Assembly (NCBI GenBank): GCA_036272815.1
Contig: DATAYA010000272.1
Span: 1 to 6,107, forward strand
Direction of reading: 5' to 3'
DNA from: DATAYA01 sp036272815
GTDB lineage: Bacteria; Pseudomonadota; Alphaproteobacteria; Acetobacterales; Acetobacteraceae
Length of the DNA: 6,107 bases
A program made the translations under genes and the position numbers. The notes beneath the pieces were generated by a model that searched no databases, had not been told where the DNA came from, and saw only the letters and a list, made by a program, of their open reading frames with translations. Shown here piece by piece: positions 5,047 through 6,107 of this stretch. Positions within the stretch are counted from its first letter, which is position 1. Every line of letters begins with the position of its first letter.

Positions 5047-6107
5047 ATGCTGTTCGAACCCATCACCTTCCGCTCGGTCACCGCCCGCAACCGCTTCGTC
5101 GTCTCGCCGATGTGCCAGTACAGCGCGACGAACGGCCTTGGCGACGACTGGCACGTCCAGCATCTCGGCGCCCGCTCGGCCGGCGGCGCCGGGATCGTGT
5201 TCACCGAGGCGACGCACGTCTCCTCGGTCGGACGCATCACGCATGGCTGCCTCGGCCTGTGGGACGCGCCGCAGCAGGCGTTCCTGGCGCGCGTGGCAGC
5301 CTTGATCGCAAGGCTCGGCGCGGTGCCGGGGATGCAGCTCGCCCATGCCGGACGCAAGGCGTCGAGCCAGCGGCCCTGGGAGGGCGGTGCGCCGATCCGG
5401 CCCGAGGATGGCGGCTGGGTGCCGCTGGCGCCGAGCGCGATCCCGTTCGTGGCGGGGGCGACCGACCCGACCCCGCTCTCGGCCGCCGGCATCGCCGAGA
5501 TCGCGGCCGAGTTCGCCCGCTCGGCGCGGATGGCGCGCGAGGCGGGGTTCCGCATCATCGAGATCCATGCGGCGCACGGCTACCTGCTGCACTCGTTCCT
5601 CTCGCCGCTGTCGAACCGCCGCAACGATGCCTATGGCGGCGACCTCGCCGGCCGGTCGCGGGCGCTGATGGAGGTGCTCGACGCCGTGCGCGCCGAATGG
5701 CCGGACGAGCTGCCGCTGTTCGTCCGCCTCTCCTGCACCGACTGGGCGGAAGGCGGCCTCACCCTCGCCGACAGCGTGGCCCTCGCAGGGCGGTTGCGGG
5801 AGCGCGGCGATGTCGACCTGATCGACTGCTCCTCGGGCGGCATCCTGCCGACGGTCCGCATCCCTTCGCTGCATCCGGGCTATCAGGTGCCGTTCGCCGA
5901 CGCGATCCGGCGCGAGGCGGGGATCGCGACCGGCGCCGTCGGGCTGATCCGGGCGCCGGAGCACGCGGCGGAGATCGTGGCGAACGGACGGGCCGATCTA
6001 GTGTTCCTGGCCCGCGCGATCCTGGCCGATCCGGTCTGGCCGCTGCGGGCGGCGAAGGCGCTCGGGGCGCAGGGCGCGTGGCCGGTCCAGTACGGGCGCG
6101 CCGAGGC
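5047..6107 (+). CDS. NADH:flavin oxidoreductase, Old Yellow Enzyme of YqjM/NamA type (3' end outside window)
   Basis: 354 residues are visible from the ATG at 5047 (GGAG 7 nt upstream), with no stop before the right edge. By family it is an FMN-containing ene-reductase that uses NAD(P)H to reduce electron-poor C=C bonds of enals, enones or nitro-alkenes. The TIM-barrel motifs are all visible: PMCQYSA (21-27) with Cys23 and Tyr25, the YqjM-type flavin-tuning and substrate residues; QLAHAGRKAS (97-106) with Gln98; IEIHAAHGYLLHSFLSPLSNRR (171-192), with His174 and His177 as the substrate-binding pair; Arg228 in VRLSC; and a phosphate-binding end with TGAVGL (295-300) and ADLVFLARAILADP (316-329). 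QYGRA (348-352) matches the QYERGW tail of B. subtilis YqjM, whose arginine reaches into the neighbouring subunit, so only a few residues should be missing. A longer loop at about 108-137 resembles Pseudomonas XenA. The physiological substrate is unknown, and nothing in the sequence shows regulation. Confidence 0.93.
   Translation, partial: MLFEPITFRSVTARNRFVVSPMCQYSATNGLGDDWHVQHLGARSAGGAGIVFTEATHVSSVGRITHGCLGLWDAPQQAFLARVAALIARLGAVPGMQLAHAGRKASSQRPWEGGAPIRPEDGGWVPLAPSAIPFVAGATDPTPLSAAGIAEIAAEFARSARMAREAGFRIIEIHAAHGYLLHSFLSPLSNRRNDAYGGDLAGRSRALMEVLDAVRAEWPDELPLFVRLSCTDWAEGGLTLADSVALAGRLRERGDVDLIDCSSGGILPTVRIPSLHPGYQVPFADAIRREAGIATGAVGLIRAPEHAAEIVANGRADLVFLARAILADPVWPLRAAKALGAQGAWPVQYGRAE

Noticed and set aside
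4137..5558. Long - strand frame (473 residues) spanning the SDR, the spacer and the OYE gene start
   Set aside because: It is out of frame with the SDR, antisense to the OYE, crosses the palindrome and shows no recognisable domain.
4882..5964. Open - strand frame opposite the OYE gene (360 residues)
   Set aside because: Antisense to a well-conserved flavoenzyme, with biased composition and no motifs.

Overview
The window is very GC-rich, with strong G/C bias at third codon positions, and every base is accounted for by six ordinary-looking bacterial genes and short spacers. Base composition, gene types and the GC-rich intergenic palindrome suggest an alphaproteobacterium, possibly Acetobacteraceae or a related high-GC group. 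That placement is an impression, because no rRNA or other marker gene is present.

Left block (1-3234, all + strand): a tightly packed run that reads as part of a surface-glycan or glycoconjugate biosynthesis operon. It holds the C-terminal end of a radical SAM protein (cut by the left edge), a GT-B family 4 glycosyltransferase (329-1483), a GT-A family 2 glycosyltransferase whose ATG overlaps the previous stop in an ATGA junction (1480-2478), and a class I SAM-dependent methyltransferase with a strong Shine-Dalgarno (2512-3234). The two transferases probably add successive sugars to a glycan. The methyltransferase, and perhaps the radical SAM enzyme, would modify it. The exact glycan cannot be read from the sequence. 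The GT2 gene ends in an in-frame 15-bp tandem repeat that adds a low-complexity tail.

Middle (3235-3279): a 45-bp convergent gap where the glycan operon meets the stop of an oppositely oriented gene. The two stop codons lie in the arms of an inverted repeat.

Right block (3280-6107): on the - strand, a short-chain dehydrogenase/reductase (4163-4909) followed after 22 bp by a pyridoxal kinase of the PdxY type (3280-4140), probably co-transcribed. Diverging from them on the + strand is an Old Yellow Enzyme of the YqjM/NamA type (5047 to the right edge, almost complete). The 137-bp divergent spacer holds a 72-bp GC-rich imperfect palindrome. This block looks like small-molecule redox and cofactor metabolism, unrelated to the glycan genes.

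I see no mobile element, CRISPR array, tRNA, rRNA or defence-type gene. I did not find a convincing undescribed system. The most noteworthy items are the palindrome, the coding minisatellite and the SDR-pdxY pairing.
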